Shown here: one piece after another, positions 47,401 to 58,542 of the stretch | How the letters are laid out: every line of letters starts with the position of its first letter | How positions within the stretch are numbered: position 1 is the stretch's first letter | Assembly: GCA_019671135.1 (NCBI GenBank) | Contig: JAHRHY010000010.1 | Span: forward strand, 1,612,001-1,676,000 | Origin: Linnemannia hyalina | Taxonomy: Eukaryota > Mortierellomycota > Mortierellomycetes > Mortierellales > Mortierellaceae | Direction of reading: 5' to 3' | Length of the DNA: 64,000 nucleotides | Position numbers and translations under genes: made by a program | The notes under the pieces: model-generated | The model's database searches: none | What the model was told of the DNA's origin: nothing | Seen by the model: only the letters and a program-made list of their open reading frames with translations

Positions 47401-47621
47401 CGTGGACTAGCAATAAGACACGGTCTCGCACCAGGATGACAAGGAGGGCTCTGTCGAACAGATCACTTTCAATATCTACATCCTTTTCAACTTTGCCCTC
47501 TGCTTCTATTCCCTCGCCCTCTTCTTCGCGTTCGGTATCAGTGTCTGCGACGACATGTTCCACTGCTAGTTCTAGACGGCAACGTGCCCGCGCGGCGCGT
47601 CAAAAAAGCCTTGTCCAATAA
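44471..47621 (+). CDS. Large unrecognised membrane protein with low-complexity regions
   Basis: Two exons (44471..46466 and 46567..47621; intron GTAACA...ACTAG) join across a split Asp codon to 1,016 residues. It is not a family I recognise. Visible features are a hydrophobic N-terminus (SIICSSIISTTVICTILSC) that could be a signal anchor, and Ser- and Gln-rich stretches. An Asp/Glu-rich patch follows near 195-235 (DDIYDSDWEDEEECKDEDYG). A clear transmembrane segment lies near 497-517 (NILIRLGLLVVLCLGAFYYC), followed by Gln/Thr/Ser-rich sequence. Beyond the intron come a charged stretch (DGDIDHKAQKKKG), an Ala-rich segment, and a Ser/Arg-rich C-terminus with SR-like dipeptides. The long open frames and the phase-consistent intron support coding. 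The start could lie at another in-frame ATG if the first hydrophobic segment is not used. Confidence 0.65.
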
Positions 47622-48734
47622 AGAAAAAGAAACTCTTACTTATGCAATTGAATGCTGGTTATTCCACTATTTGTTCCCTGAGTGAGCTCTATTGTTCGAA
47701 GGTGTTGGACGCGTTATCCCCCCTCCAAAAAAAAGGAAGACAGGGGATAATAAAAACCCGTTTGATCACTGCCTGTTTATCTTGTTCCAGAGGAACGCTC
47801 AAATCTAATCTCATCAATCGCGCAAAGAAAAAGATAACCTGACAAATAAAAAGGGGGGGGGGAAACCATGTTGAACCGTATCAGATTATCAACAGTGGAC
47901 CAGCCACCACTCATCACCAAAATAAAAAAATAATACCAACCATAACCAAGAAAAATGAGCTTTACCGATCCCCTCCTCCCAGATATGGTCGTCTCTGCGG
48001 CTGGGCTCCTTATGAGCCCAGGCCCCGCTTCCCCCCCAATTCCGTATCCATAGGCGAGACTGATTCCTGTTTTCCACCCGATCCCCCAATCTGCTTCCTA
48101 GGACACTTCCGAGTCGGGATCTGGCTCCATCGTGGCTCTTATGGAGAGGGGTGGGGTGGGGGGAGGAGGAGGAGGATAGAGGCGTCAAGTTTGGATAGTA
48201 TTCAACAACATCTGACTTAACATCGGCATCCGGCTACTTTGATTGTTGCTTTGGTATTAGACCATGGAGTAGCCCGGGTAAGATGCTTTGCATCGGTCTT
48301 TAAGATTGATCGGATAACTTTGACACAACCCCGGTTAATATACGTTTGAACACGCTGGGGTAAACGACTTGTATCGCGGCTTCTGTGAAGGTGGCGTCCC
48401 ATTTTCGCTTGCTTTCCCCAGCACGGAATTCTAGTGGCGAACCATAGCAGCTAGATCGTCATCAGCGTAGAAGTGGTTAACTCATTTTTTTCCAATTCTC
48501 TCGCTCGTCGTGATACCGGGCACTCGTTAATAAAGACTTGATTGAGAGGCCGTGGTCCGACATAGTGTTGAGAACGGATGCCGGTCTTGGATTGGTGAGG
48601 GTTGAGATGGGTCTAAGTTGCGGAAGTGATAGTAGCGGGATGTGACGACGAAGAAAAAAATGTTGTAGTGCAAAGGTAGGAACAAAAGGACGAGACAGTG
48701 CCTAAACCCTTAACAACCTTCCATGTAGGGATAA

Positions 48735-48765
<31 letters not shown>

Positions 48766-48877
48766 CTTTTTTAACTCCACTCTCATCAACCACCATCGCC
48801 CATCTTAAATTCACCACTCAACCTCTTAACCATCCTCCCTCTCCCTCTCCGCTTCCCTCTTCTGCCATCGCCCCCCC
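47622..48877. other. Intergenic region with poly(T) block
   Basis: About 1.25 kb without a recognisable gene. A short minus-strand open frame (48188..47889) reads as internally repetitive (SRLG...SRLGD) but has no domain. A 29-T run sits at 48737, and a pyrimidine-rich leader (about 48775-48875) precedes the GT61 gene. Confidence 0.45.
48737..48765. repeat. Poly(T) run
   Basis: Twenty-nine consecutive T residues, about 110 bases upstream of the GT61 start codon. On the plus strand it resembles a poly(dT) nucleosome-excluding promoter element. Alternatively, on the minus strand it could be the A tail of a retroposed copy, but no element body was recognised next to it. Confidence 0.85.
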
Positions 48878-51387
48878 ATGGAGACCTCAGGCGGCTTCAT
48901 GCAGTCGGTCATGGCCGTAATTCACAACTTGATGGCTCCAAAAATTATTCGCCGCTACTTTCTCGTTCTCCTCATCTTCACTATTGGAAGTGTCGTCTTG
49001 TTCACCTTCAGCCACTCCTTAAGTATACGTCTTGGCTCCTCTTTTTCCTCGTCAGAGTACTTTGGACTCGACAGCAAAGATAAACCGATTATTGCGCAGA
49101 ACAATCGGTGGGGAGGACAGACGGTTGCGAGGGATATTGAGCTCCCCGAGGCGACTTGGACCTGTACGGACGATGACCTGAGTGAGCAGGAAAAGGAGAC
49201 AACGACAAATCGACGATCTCGGCAGTGCGTTGTTCAACACCTCTGTGTTGACAGACAAGGTATAGGTCAAGCAGTGGATTCTCGGATTCAGCAATGTGGA
49301 ACATGGTCCTCAACCCTCCATACCCTTTTTAAAAAAATATTCTTCTTTTTTCTCGCTTGTCTCTCCTTGGTCTGATTCCATCATAGGCGCATTTATTCGC
49401 AGCAACGGTATCTTGCCCCGAAAGAACCTGCCCAAGGTCAACCTGATGTCCTCGGATACAGACTCTGACTTATTTTGGCAGCCAAGGCTACAACGTTCTT
49501 GGAGGAAGGTTATCCGTGCCCACTATGTTGACGAGACGGTCTTTGTTCACGGATTGTACTCGCCACATCACTTTTCGCATTGGCTTTACAACGGGATGAT
49601 TCCTCTTTACAGGTAAGAAAAAACAGGAATATAGCAAGGAGGAGGCAACAAAGACGTCATGATACATGTTTTGCTGACCCTTGAATTATATGTATATACT
49701 CTATAGCACAATGAAGCGATTTGGAGGCACAAAGAATTCATGGACTTTCCGCGCTGGAGGATTTTACTACGACCCTCTTGACCGTTTGGGCGCCTGGGAG
49801 ATGGATCACTTTTTCGAGACTGGCAAGGAACTCGTTCTTGCCCAAAGCGAGTTGACAACGCCGTTCCAGACTCTTCCTCCTGAGGACACCCCCATCTGCT
49901 TCCGGAGGGCCGTTATTGGACTGGGCTCGCAGTGCGGATTGGTCTATTGCGAGAACAACACCCCTACAGAGATCTACCAGTCATTTCAGGAAGAGATCGC
50001 GGAGTACTACTGGTCGACGCCGCTGACTTGGGAGAGTCATGTCAAGAGTGCGCAAGAGTCGATCAACAGATCACAGGAGAAGGAGCAGACTCAGAAATAC
50101 GAGCAGGATAACAAAGAGGCCCAAGAGCAGGAGGTGGAGAAAAAGAAAGCCGCAAAGTCGCAGCTGACATGTCTGGATCTGGCCAGGTACTACAATTTTG
50201 AGTCAGCTGGACCCAACCACGGTGTCGAGAACGGAGAGGTCAAGAGCAGAGTTGGACAGATGCACCCCGACATCGTTGACCCTGCAGAGACTTACCAGAA
50301 CCTATTTGTCGAGGGCAAGGAGGGCGAGGCGGCCAAGGAGAGCAAACGCAAGTTGGTGGTGGGCATTATCCAGCGTGAAGGATCCAGACGTCTTGTCAAC
50401 GACGAAGAGTTGATCCAGGGTCTTGTCCAAGCTGGCTTCCGTGTCAAGTGGATAACCTTTGATCATGGATGCGGGATTGCCGAGACGGCCTACTTGCTCC
50501 GGGATATCAATGTTCTGATCTCGCCTCATGGAAACGCCCTCGGAACGTCGATCTTTATGCCCAGCCACGAACCCGTGCCGACCGTTATCAGTGTCGACAC
50601 CACGCGGTACAAGGAGAGGTGGTTCGAGTTCACGACCAGTGCGATTGGACAGAGATTTTTCCAGACCGTCTGTGGGCCGACCAACTATGTGGACGAGGTC
50701 TCTCGAGAGCACTGCCCATACGTCAAGGACCTCAAAGGCGCGTGGAGTATCATGAGCTATCACAGCCTCGTCCTTGGTTTGCCGGATTCGATGGTCAAGA
50801 CGGACAAGCAGAGAGAGTCCATGTCTGGCGTTGAGCGCAACAAGTTGCGAGACGCGAGCCGGAAGTATGTCAAGAACAACCCTGCAGCCCAGAAACTTGC
50901 CGAGCAGGAAATGGACATCCTCATTAGACCCGAGATGCCCGTGTCGATTATCCAAAAGTACGGCGATCTCGCCAGAGATTTTGTGAGCGCCTACTGGAAA
51001 AGCTCTCCTCGCTATGTGGATGTTCCCCGGATGGTCAAGTTTGTGCAGTCGCTGCAACGGGATCTGGAACAGGAGAATATCAAGGAATCTGCCGCTACCC
51101 CCGATAATACTACTACCACCGCCATCCAGCAGCAGAGCGGGAGCATCGGCGCTGCACAAAAGTCATACGGGCAATTCGTCGAGTACGTGCGCAAGGGTCA
51201 GGCATGCGGACCTGACGACTGCGAGAGAATTTTGGAGCGGAACGTGGCGAACGAGAAGACGAGTGCATTCGGAAAGCATTCGGTCGACGATACCTCGAAA
51301 TGGGGACAACCCACAAACGAAAGCCAGGCGTTGAGGGCTGGGTTGACTACTGAGGTTCTGCAACGGACGTGGCAGATTGAAGCTTAG
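48878..51387 (+). CDS. GT61-family (DUF563, EOGT-like) glycosyltransferase
   Basis: Three exons (48878..49259, 49387..49612, 49707..51387) join in phase to 762 residues. A type II anchor (YFLVLLIFTIGSVVLFTF, about 27-45) predicts an endomembrane location. Family 61 blocks are present: VHGLYSPHHFSHWLYNGMIP, CFRRAVIGLGSQCGLVYC, VVGIIQREGSRRLVNDEELI, WITFDHGCGIAETAYLL and DINVLISPHGNALGTSIFMP. These correspond to the nucleotide-sugar-binding C-terminal half of DUF563 proteins. Family members transfer GlcNAc or xylose to proteins or wall polysaccharides; the donor and acceptor here cannot be told. Unusual is an insertion of about 100 residues, rich in Gln, Glu and Lys (about 310-400), between the CxxxY block and the IIQREGSRR block. 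The C-terminus extends about 250 residues beyond the usual catalytic domain. Confidence 0.92.
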
Positions 51388-51812
51388 AATATCTAAAAAA
51401 AAGACAACCATATCTTCGTTCCTTTATGTACATTATCATACACGACAACATCAATAGTACACCCAGTTTTGCGACTTTCCACTCTTGTGAATGTTTGCTT
51501 TTATTCCTCTCCAACCTTGTTATTTCTTTTTTGTCTGTGGGTTGTTCTTGACTGCTTCCCCCGAAGGGCTTGGCCTGGGGCTCGCATACGATATCTCCTT
51601 TACTCTCGATCTGCGTATGGGAGTACCCAATTTGATATCGATTGAGTTCAGTCCAACTGCACTCGATTCGACAGCTCCTTCTTCCCCCCCCTCTCCCAGA
51701 AAAAGAACCTGAGGCAAGCCTCATGCCAACTTCTCTGGGAGGTGGAGTCGAGCCTAATAATGCCACTCACTTCTTTGAGGTAGTCTCGCAGCCATCCCCT
51801 CCCTTACATGGG
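51388..51812. other. Intergenic region left of the fold-back element
   Basis: About 425 bases between the GT61 stop and the MITE-like element. It begins A/T-rich, as a 3' region; no further gene was recognised. Confidence 0.4.
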
Positions 51813-52089
51813 TTGGGAATCCAATTCTTCGCGCCTCACGCAGTAGTGAGCTCGGTCTGGGTCAAAATATGGAGTTATTGGCGGAGCGGGTCGTAAAAAC
51901 CAAAAAGGAAGGTTCTTAAGGGTTCTGCACGGGACTGATCCATTGATTGTATCACGTGCTGTTTCCAGTGAGAATGCCATTTGCATGGCGCTAGTTCACC
52001 TTCCTTTTTGGTTTTACGACCCGCTCCGCTCCGCCAAAAACTCCAAATTTTGGCTCGCTGTGCGAAAGAATTGGCAGAGGATTCCAAAA
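51813..52089. mobile_element. Fold-back, MITE-like element
   Basis: A 277-base segment is framed by long imperfect terminal inverted repeats. The left arm (51813-51913) and right arm (51998-52089) match as reverse complements over CCAATTCTT, then GGAGTT(A/T)TTGGCGGAGCGG and GGGTCGTAAAA(A)CCAAAAAGGAAGGT. Small insertions in the left arm break the match. About 84 bases of unique loop lie between. There is no transposase ORF. The structure fits a non-autonomous DNA transposon. No target-site duplication could be fixed with certainty, and no second copy was noticed in this window. It sits in the convergent intergenic space between the GT61 and acyl-CoA oxidase genes. Confidence 0.7.
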
Positions 52090-52549
52090 AGCCAAGCATT
52101 GAACGCGTCTCTCAATTTGAACAGTTAACAGCCTAGCAATCTCAGCTACAGTACATAATAACATCGGAACTCTGCCTCCAAATTGGATCTTGAAAAACGA
52201 CTTTTTGTAAACTAGTAAAACCGAGAACTGGGCGGATCCCACGATTTCATCATCATCTTATCAAGAGGGGAAAAAAAAAAAAAAAAAAAAAACGTTACCA
52301 AAAAAGTCGGCATCTTTTCTATAATTCTCGTGTTGCTTTTTCTCCCATTTCCTTACTCTGGGGGGTGGGGGAACACTCGCTTTGGTCTCATATACGCTCA
52401 CAACGGCCAACCCCTTCGTCATTGGATCCAGTCGCTCAAGCAAACAGTTCCTCGACTGTTGACTTCAAAAAAAGGGTACGCGTTGCTGTCACTAGACTTG
52501 AGGATACGACAAACGTTCGCAGACAAGTAAAAAAAAAAAAAAGGTGGTA

Positions 52550-52555
52550 TTTATT
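52550..52555 (-). terminator. Poly(A) signal of acyl-CoA oxidase gene
   Basis: AATAAA on the minus strand, 81 bases after the stop codon of the acyl-CoA oxidase gene. Spacing is normal for a fungal 3' end. Confidence 0.45.
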
Positions 52556-52635
52556 CCTCTCCCATCTTCCCCCCACTTCATCCCCCTCCTTTTCCTTCCT
52601 CCCTCCCCCCACCACAACTTCCCCATCCACCCCTC

Positions 52636-55542
52636 TCAAAGCTTCGACTCGGGCTTCCTCGCCTTATAAGCACCCACCTCTCCAAAAATCAAAGGCCTCA
52701 AGAACTCCTCATACCCCCACACAACGCCCCTCTCATCCGTCATCTCCTTCCCATTCAACGGCTCATACTCTGTCATCTCCGCCATACGCTCATACGCCCG
52801 TCCATCATACGATCCAAGCGCAGAGTTCAGGAACTTATCCGTGAACCCAAAACAATCTGCAAAGCCCACCGCGTTGGGCCGGACGGATTTGAGAGAGTCC
52901 TTGAGGGCTTGACGTGTCCAGGCTGCTTGTTCGGGGGAGAAGTATCCGTCTTCAAGGAATTCAGCGAGCTCGGTTTCGAGGGTGTAGAACACGTGGAGGT
53001 TGTAGACGGATCGGACGGCCGCCAGGAGGGCTTCTTGTTCTGCCGTGGGGTTGCTGGAGACGTTGTAGCGTTTCTCTAGGCCGTTGTGGAAGTTTTCAAT
53101 CATAATGTATTGCACATGCGCCTATTGGAGATGGAAAAAAAAAATTGGAGGCAACAAGAGACGCGTTAATCAAACATGTCCTAGGGTAAATCAATTGATA
53201 AACAAATAAACACGCGAAAAGAGCAAAAGAAAAAGGGTACCTTTGAGAGACGCATACACTCAAGGTTAAGGTCCGACCATTGAGCACCCTGCTTCTCAGC
53301 CTGAGCAAGCTCAAAGATCAGACGAGCCGCACGGTGCTGGAAGGCTTTCTGAACAATCTTGGGATGATACAACTCCGCCATGGATCTGGCCGGACAACGC
53401 TGTTGGACAAAGCGCTCATGATTGACCAACGAGACAATGTACCGCGAAGGAGGGGACAGGTGCATGTCGGGTTTGCGGATTACGTCCTTGTACAACTTTA
53501 GCAAGTATCTCGACACTTGTTGCTAATTTGGTTCAAGAAAGGAAGGATCATACACTGCATGGTGAGCAAACTGCTGCTTTTCACCGTGATACGAAAGAAA
53601 GAAAGAAAAGGATCTCACGCCAACAAGCGAGGATCAGGGTGTGTTACCACCCCAACAAAAACAAGGGCAAAAGACTTACAGTCAAGAGAGCATTCTCACC
53701 CTCATAGGTAACAGTAGCCAAGAACTGCCGATGGAAATCAATCATGCCCGAGAACAGCGAGAACCCATGTCCTCCCAGGCACCGTCTGGCCTCCTCAATC
53801 CCATCTGCACCAAGCTTGGTGCAGTAAGACTTGAGTCCCGAAGAGTAGACATGGACATCCTTCAACAGGGAAGTGTCGCCTTTAGTGATGTCGGTATTGT
53901 ATTGGGCGTACATCTCGTTCATCCAGTATCCTGAAAAGATGGTAGCAAACGCGTGCGAGAGGAGAGGGAGGATGCGGTATTGGACAGCTGGGTAGTCCAG
54001 GACCTGGGTCTCGAGATCTGTCTTCAAGTCAACGTTGCCCTGACGACGCACCGCACTGTATCTTGTCGCAATCGTCACCGCTATTAACAATTATAAATGA
54101 ACATGGTAAGTCTCTCATTGAAAGTGGACATGAATGATCCGATTGGGCAAAGAGAAAACAAGGGAAACGAACCTCTGGCCATGGAGAGGGCAGAGTGGTT
54201 GATGAGGGTGGTGCGGACGGCGGTCATGCCTCCGTAGGCAAGCTTGGGGTGGATGGGCTTGGAGTATACACCCTCCTTCGACACCTGCGAGAACCTCATC
54301 AGCATCTATTTCAAGGAGGGTAGACATGTCAGACTTAGTTATGATCAAAAGATGCAACAAGATATGTATGCTCACCAAAAGTGACAACTTACGTTGGTGC
54401 GTGGGATGCGGACGTGGTTGAAACGGGCGTACCCGTTATCCATCGAGATAGCTCCTTGTTTAGGACCCTGGTCCTTGATGACAACACCAGGCAGAGGGGT
54501 ATGATCTTTCAACGACCGAAGGGGGACCAAGAAAGGGTGAGAACCATAGTCTTTACCCTTGATGATCAGCTTGGCCTGAACGACAGCATGGTTGGCCATC
54601 TTGCCCAAGGTACCGATCCAGAATTTGGCCGAGGACTGGGTAGGGGAGTTGATGACCCATTGGTCTGTTGCCAAGTCCAAGGTAGCAGTAGTCTCGAGGC
54701 GCGAGAGAGCCGAGCCGTGCCCGAGTTCTGTCTGTGCGTAGCTGTTATTATTTTTCGATCGATTGTGGACGGAGACAAGTGGACCAGGGAAAATGGATGT
54801 GAGCAATTTATGATTGTGAGAAAGTGTGTGAAAGAACCGAAGGGCGGCATTCGTTCGAATGGCTTATGTTGCTTGGCTTACCATCCGATGTAATGATAGT
54901 TCTCGGCGTGAGGGCCCCAGACCTTGAGCTGCTCGTCGCTCGCCTGCGACCTCAGCACCGGCAAAAACATTGCTATTTATTTTTCCCGAAAGAAAAGACA
55001 TACGACATTGCATTGTCAGTTACACGTTTCTATTATTCTCGCCCACTACCTTAACCAACAAAAAAAGTGTACATGCTTACATTCATGCAGGTGGACGGGG
55101 ATGTAATCGTCGATGTAGACTTTGAAGTGTGCAGCCTCCTCAGGGGTGAGTCCATGCTCATTTCGGAGTTCGACATATCGCTTCACCATGGGCAAAGCCC
55201 TCTTGAACCTCTACAAAATAATAATCCGGAAAGAAAGTATCTTTTGTTGTTAGTCCTGTCCCCCTCTCCTTCTAACTCCTTGTTCGACAATAGCAAGCAT
55301 TTGTGTCCAGTTGGCCTTGTTAACCAACATTTCCCTTCCCAATTTACCTCAGTGCGCCCAAGAAAGTAGCGGTCGGTACGATCAAACACAGGCTCCCGAT
55401 CGACCATGGCCTCAATCGCCTTGAAGCGCTTCATTTTCTCTTCTCCGCCATAGAACAGTGCTGTCAGTTGGGACGGGTCAAAGGTACACTTTGCGCGCTC
55501 TGCTGCAATGTCCAGCTGTTGTTGGTTCTCGGCCGACGGCAT
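52636..55542 (-). CDS. POX1: Peroxisomal acyl-CoA oxidase
   Basis: Eight exons (55542..55348, 55210..55081, 54972..54882, 54741..54393, 54305..54173, 54080..53680, 53522..53241, 53121..52636) join in phase to 688 residues, the usual family size. It catalyses the first, FAD-dependent step of peroxisomal fatty-acid beta-oxidation, making trans-2-enoyl-CoA and hydrogen peroxide. Visible motifs are AERAKCTFDPSQLTALFYGG at the N-terminus, HLHESMFLPVLRSQAS, the FAD/substrate region IGCYAQTELGHGS, TATLDLATDQWVINSP, GAISMDNGYARFNHVRIPR and RRCLGGHGFSLFSGM. The catalytic Glu region YEGENALLT follows. The C-terminus is KPESKL, a canonical PTS1 peroxisome-import signal. An inverted repeat lies about 280-350 bases upstream of the start. 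Confidence 0.96.
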
Positions 55543-56523
55543 CCTTTTGGTTTTTTTTTTTTTTTTTTTTTGGTTGTGTGAGGATTGATGAGGAGGGGTG
55601 AATGAGACGAGTCCGGTGGTTTAAAGTGACAAGGGTATGCTATAATAGGAAGGAGGAGAGGGAGGGAATGAGGTGTGAAAAAGGAACAGAGGGTGGGAAT
55701 GAGACGAGAGATGAGAAAGGAATGAAGTGAAGCGAAGAAGAAAGGAGGGAGGGAAGGATAGAGGACGCCCTCTTGCTTCTTTTTATCCCTCTTCCTCTTC
55801 CCCCTCCTCTTTCCTCTTCCCCTCGTCCTGTCTGTGGGTAGAGGAAAACGAAAAAACAGAGTTGAGGAAGTCACTGCCCACAGACAGGACAACGTCGATG
55901 CTGACTGGCTGGGTCGCTATTTAACCTTGTGTGGGGCGGAACAACGGTGCTCTTGCCGACTGGGTCTTTTATTCGATCATCTCCCCCTGAAGTTCTCCTT
56001 TCGCCGCCTTTGTCATTATCCTCCATTTCTTCTTCACTCCCCTTCCTTCCTTCAAAAACATCCAATCGCACTCACAGACCGACAACTTTTTTTTGCTGCA
56101 ATCCTCGGAAATGACGGCTCAACTCCTTCAAGGGAGAATACCCTTCTTTTCACGTTACTCATCTTTTTTTTAATTTTTTTTTTACCCCATCCACTCGTTC
56201 ACAAGCAAAAACACGACCTCGTCCGACAGAACTTTGACGGACTCGCGTCCACTTGGCCCACAACACACTATCCATCTCTTTGCATTTGTACCACAGTTAT
56301 CCCTATCCATCTTCCAAAGCCGACTTTCACGACTCAATTGGCACAGTATTATGTTTTTAATGGTGGGGGTAGAGGGGGATGAAGAGGCTTTTGTGTGATA
56401 ATAGGTTGTATGGAATAGCAAATAAAAGAAACGCGTCTTCTACTAAAAAAAAAAAAACGACAAACACGTCAGGTAACATAGCAAAAAAAAAGATGGAAAA
56501 GGAAAAGAAAAAAAGAGGAGAGA
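55543..56523. other. Promoter region of the acyl-CoA oxidase gene and 3' flank of the Sel1 gene
   Basis: About 980 bases between two minus-strand genes. It carries a 24-base T run at 55549, a purine-rich plus-strand tract at about 55650-55800 (the C/T leader of the oxidase gene), the inverted repeat at 55825-55890, and A/T-rich DNA downstream of the Sel1 stop. No gene recognised. Confidence 0.45.
55825..55890. promoter_or_regulatory. Inverted repeat upstream of acyl-CoA oxidase
   Basis: Arms 55825-55841 and 55874-55890 are reverse complements: GTCCTGTCTGTGGG matches perfectly over 14 bases and 16 of 17 overall, separated by 32 bases. Its position, about 280-350 bases upstream of the oxidase ATG, would suit a dimeric regulator site or a cruciform. 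It does not match the yeast oleate-response element (CGG-spaced-CCG) by eye. Confidence 0.5.
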
Positions 56524-58542
56524 CTATTTGAAGTGAGCGCCTTGGGCAACGACTTGTCCTTGCATGGCCTTGATCTCCCACGTCGTCGCGTTCTCCAAGT
56601 TCTTCTCAGTTCCAAACCCAGTCTTGTAACAGTTGGCCAAATGACCCATCGAAGGCACATCTCCCGCCTGCGCTGCCCTCAAGAACCATCCCATTGCCTC
56701 CTTGGGGTTCACTCCAACTCCCTTGCCTTCCTTGTACATGATCGCCACACGTCTCATTCCAATTGCATGACCCTTTGACGCCGCCGCCATCTGCCAGTCG
56801 AAAGCCTCGGCCCAGTCGTTCCGCTCGTTGACAGCCATCGCTGCCAGGTTGATACACGCCTCTGCAGAGTTGGCATTGTTGTTGGCTCGGACAAACAGTT
56901 CCCGAGCCTTGGCCGGGTCCTTGGATCCATTCTCGCCGTTCAAGTAACAGACTCCTAAATCATACGCCGCCTCCTCATAGTGATTCCGGAGCGCATTCTC
57001 GTACCACGCAAACTTCTTCTTGTCATCCTTTTGCACAAAGTCGCCCTTCTTGTACATCATCCCGAGGTTGTACATCGCCTTGCCCGATCCAAGTTCCGCG
57101 CCCTTGTTAAACCACTCGAACGCCATCTCCATGTTGGCGGGCACTCCACGACCGTTGATGTAAGACAGAGCCAACGCACAGCAGGCATCCGCATGTCCAT
57201 TGTTGGCCGCTGCTGTGAACCACTCGACAGCGCCCTTGTGGTTCTGATTCGTGCCCCATCCGTCTCTGTAGCAGTATCCAATCTCGTTCTGGGCAACAGG
57301 TACTCCCAGCTGCGCGGCCTTGAGCCACCACTCGAATGCCTTCTCGGCTGACTTTGTTGTTCCTTGCCCTTGCGAGTACATGTTTCCAATCGTCGCCATA
57401 GCCTTTCCATTGCCCTTTTCCGCTATTTCGTTATAAAACATTTTCATATAAAGATAATATATTAGCGGACCTATTTTCATATCTTTTATCTTACACACTT
57501 TGTCGTACCGTCATTCAATCACTCATTCACTCAATAAGGGAGGGGGTCATTCGCGACAAACAAAAAAAAAAGAAAAACAACGCTAAGTGCAAAAAACCTT
57601 ACCAGCCTTCTCATAAAAGTAAAATGCCTGCTCAAAATCGACAACCTTGCCATACATGCCATACTGGTGAGCATTTCCAAGACTCAACAACGACTCGGCC
57701 CATCCAGCAGTCGCAGCCTTCTCGAGCCACTCCATCGCATGGCCAGTATCCTTGACAATCTCGGCCGAAGGCGGGTTGTTGAGCAACTTTGCATAGACAT
57801 GCATGGCCTCTGGATGACCCTCCTGTGCAGACTGGAGCAACCACTGCATTCCGACCTTGACATTCTTTTCCGTGCCTTTACCGCTCAACAACGCCTCGGA
57901 AACCTTGTACTCTGCCAACGACTTGTCAATCACATCAATCGACCCTTCAACCGCCGTCGCTGCCGTCATCCACCATCCAAACGCCTTCTCGGCATCCGCC
58001 GGAAAGGCGTCTCCAGACCCGGTAGTATACAATTCTGCCAGACGAATCGTCGATTTCGCATCCCCGTTCTTGGCCGCCGTCTCGAGCCACATCGAAGCTC
58101 CCTCAGCAGTCGCCTGACATCCCTCACCCTTCATCAGACACTCTCCAACACGACGGGTCGAGGGCGTATGACTCGCATAGGCCGCCTTGAGGTACAAATC
58201 AAACGCCGCCTTGGGATTCTTGGCCACGCCAGCACCTCCTCGCGAGTAGAGCTCGGCCAGATGGAATTGGGCCTCGAGATGGCCCTTGTTGGCGGCTGCG
58301 GTGTACCAGTCCTCGGCACCCTTGATGTTGGGGACGGTGCCGATACCGTGTTCGTAGCAATAGGCAGCTCGAAAGAGGGCGTCGGTTTCGCCGTTGTAGG
58401 CTGCCTTGGTGTACCATTGGAGGGCCTGACCAGGGTTCTTTTGGGACCCCTCCTGACCCTCCTCAAAGTATTGGCCGAGGAGGAATTGTGCCCTGGGGTC
58501 CTCGCGCTGAGCGCTCTCCATCAACGATGCAAACGTGCTCAT
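56524..58542 (-). CDS. Sel1-like (TPR-type) repeat protein
   Basis: Two exons (58542..57603 and 57422..56524; intron GTAAGG...AATAG) join across a split Ala codon to 612 residues. Almost the whole protein is a solenoid of about 14 Sel1 repeats with the pattern A..WY.KAA..G...A.......Y..G.G. Examples are ALQWYTKAAYNGETDALF, GAEDWYTAAANKGHLEAQF, GAVEWFTAAANNGHADACC and AMGWFLRAAQAGDVPSMG. There is no signal peptide, membrane segment or catalytic domain, so it is a cytosolic or nuclear scaffold rather than an ER Hrd3/Sel1L orthologue, and it is not chitin-synthase activator Chs4, which carries extra conserved regions. Its partners are unknown. Confidence 0.93.

Noticed and set aside
47889..48188. 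99-codon minus-strand frame with internal SRLG repeats
   Set aside because: Too short, no homology recognised, and no splice partners; possibly old repeat DNA but not supportable as a gene.
52914..55369. Plus-strand frames across the acyl-CoA oxidase locus
   Set aside because: They are antisense shadows of the oxidase exons and introns, with no family features.
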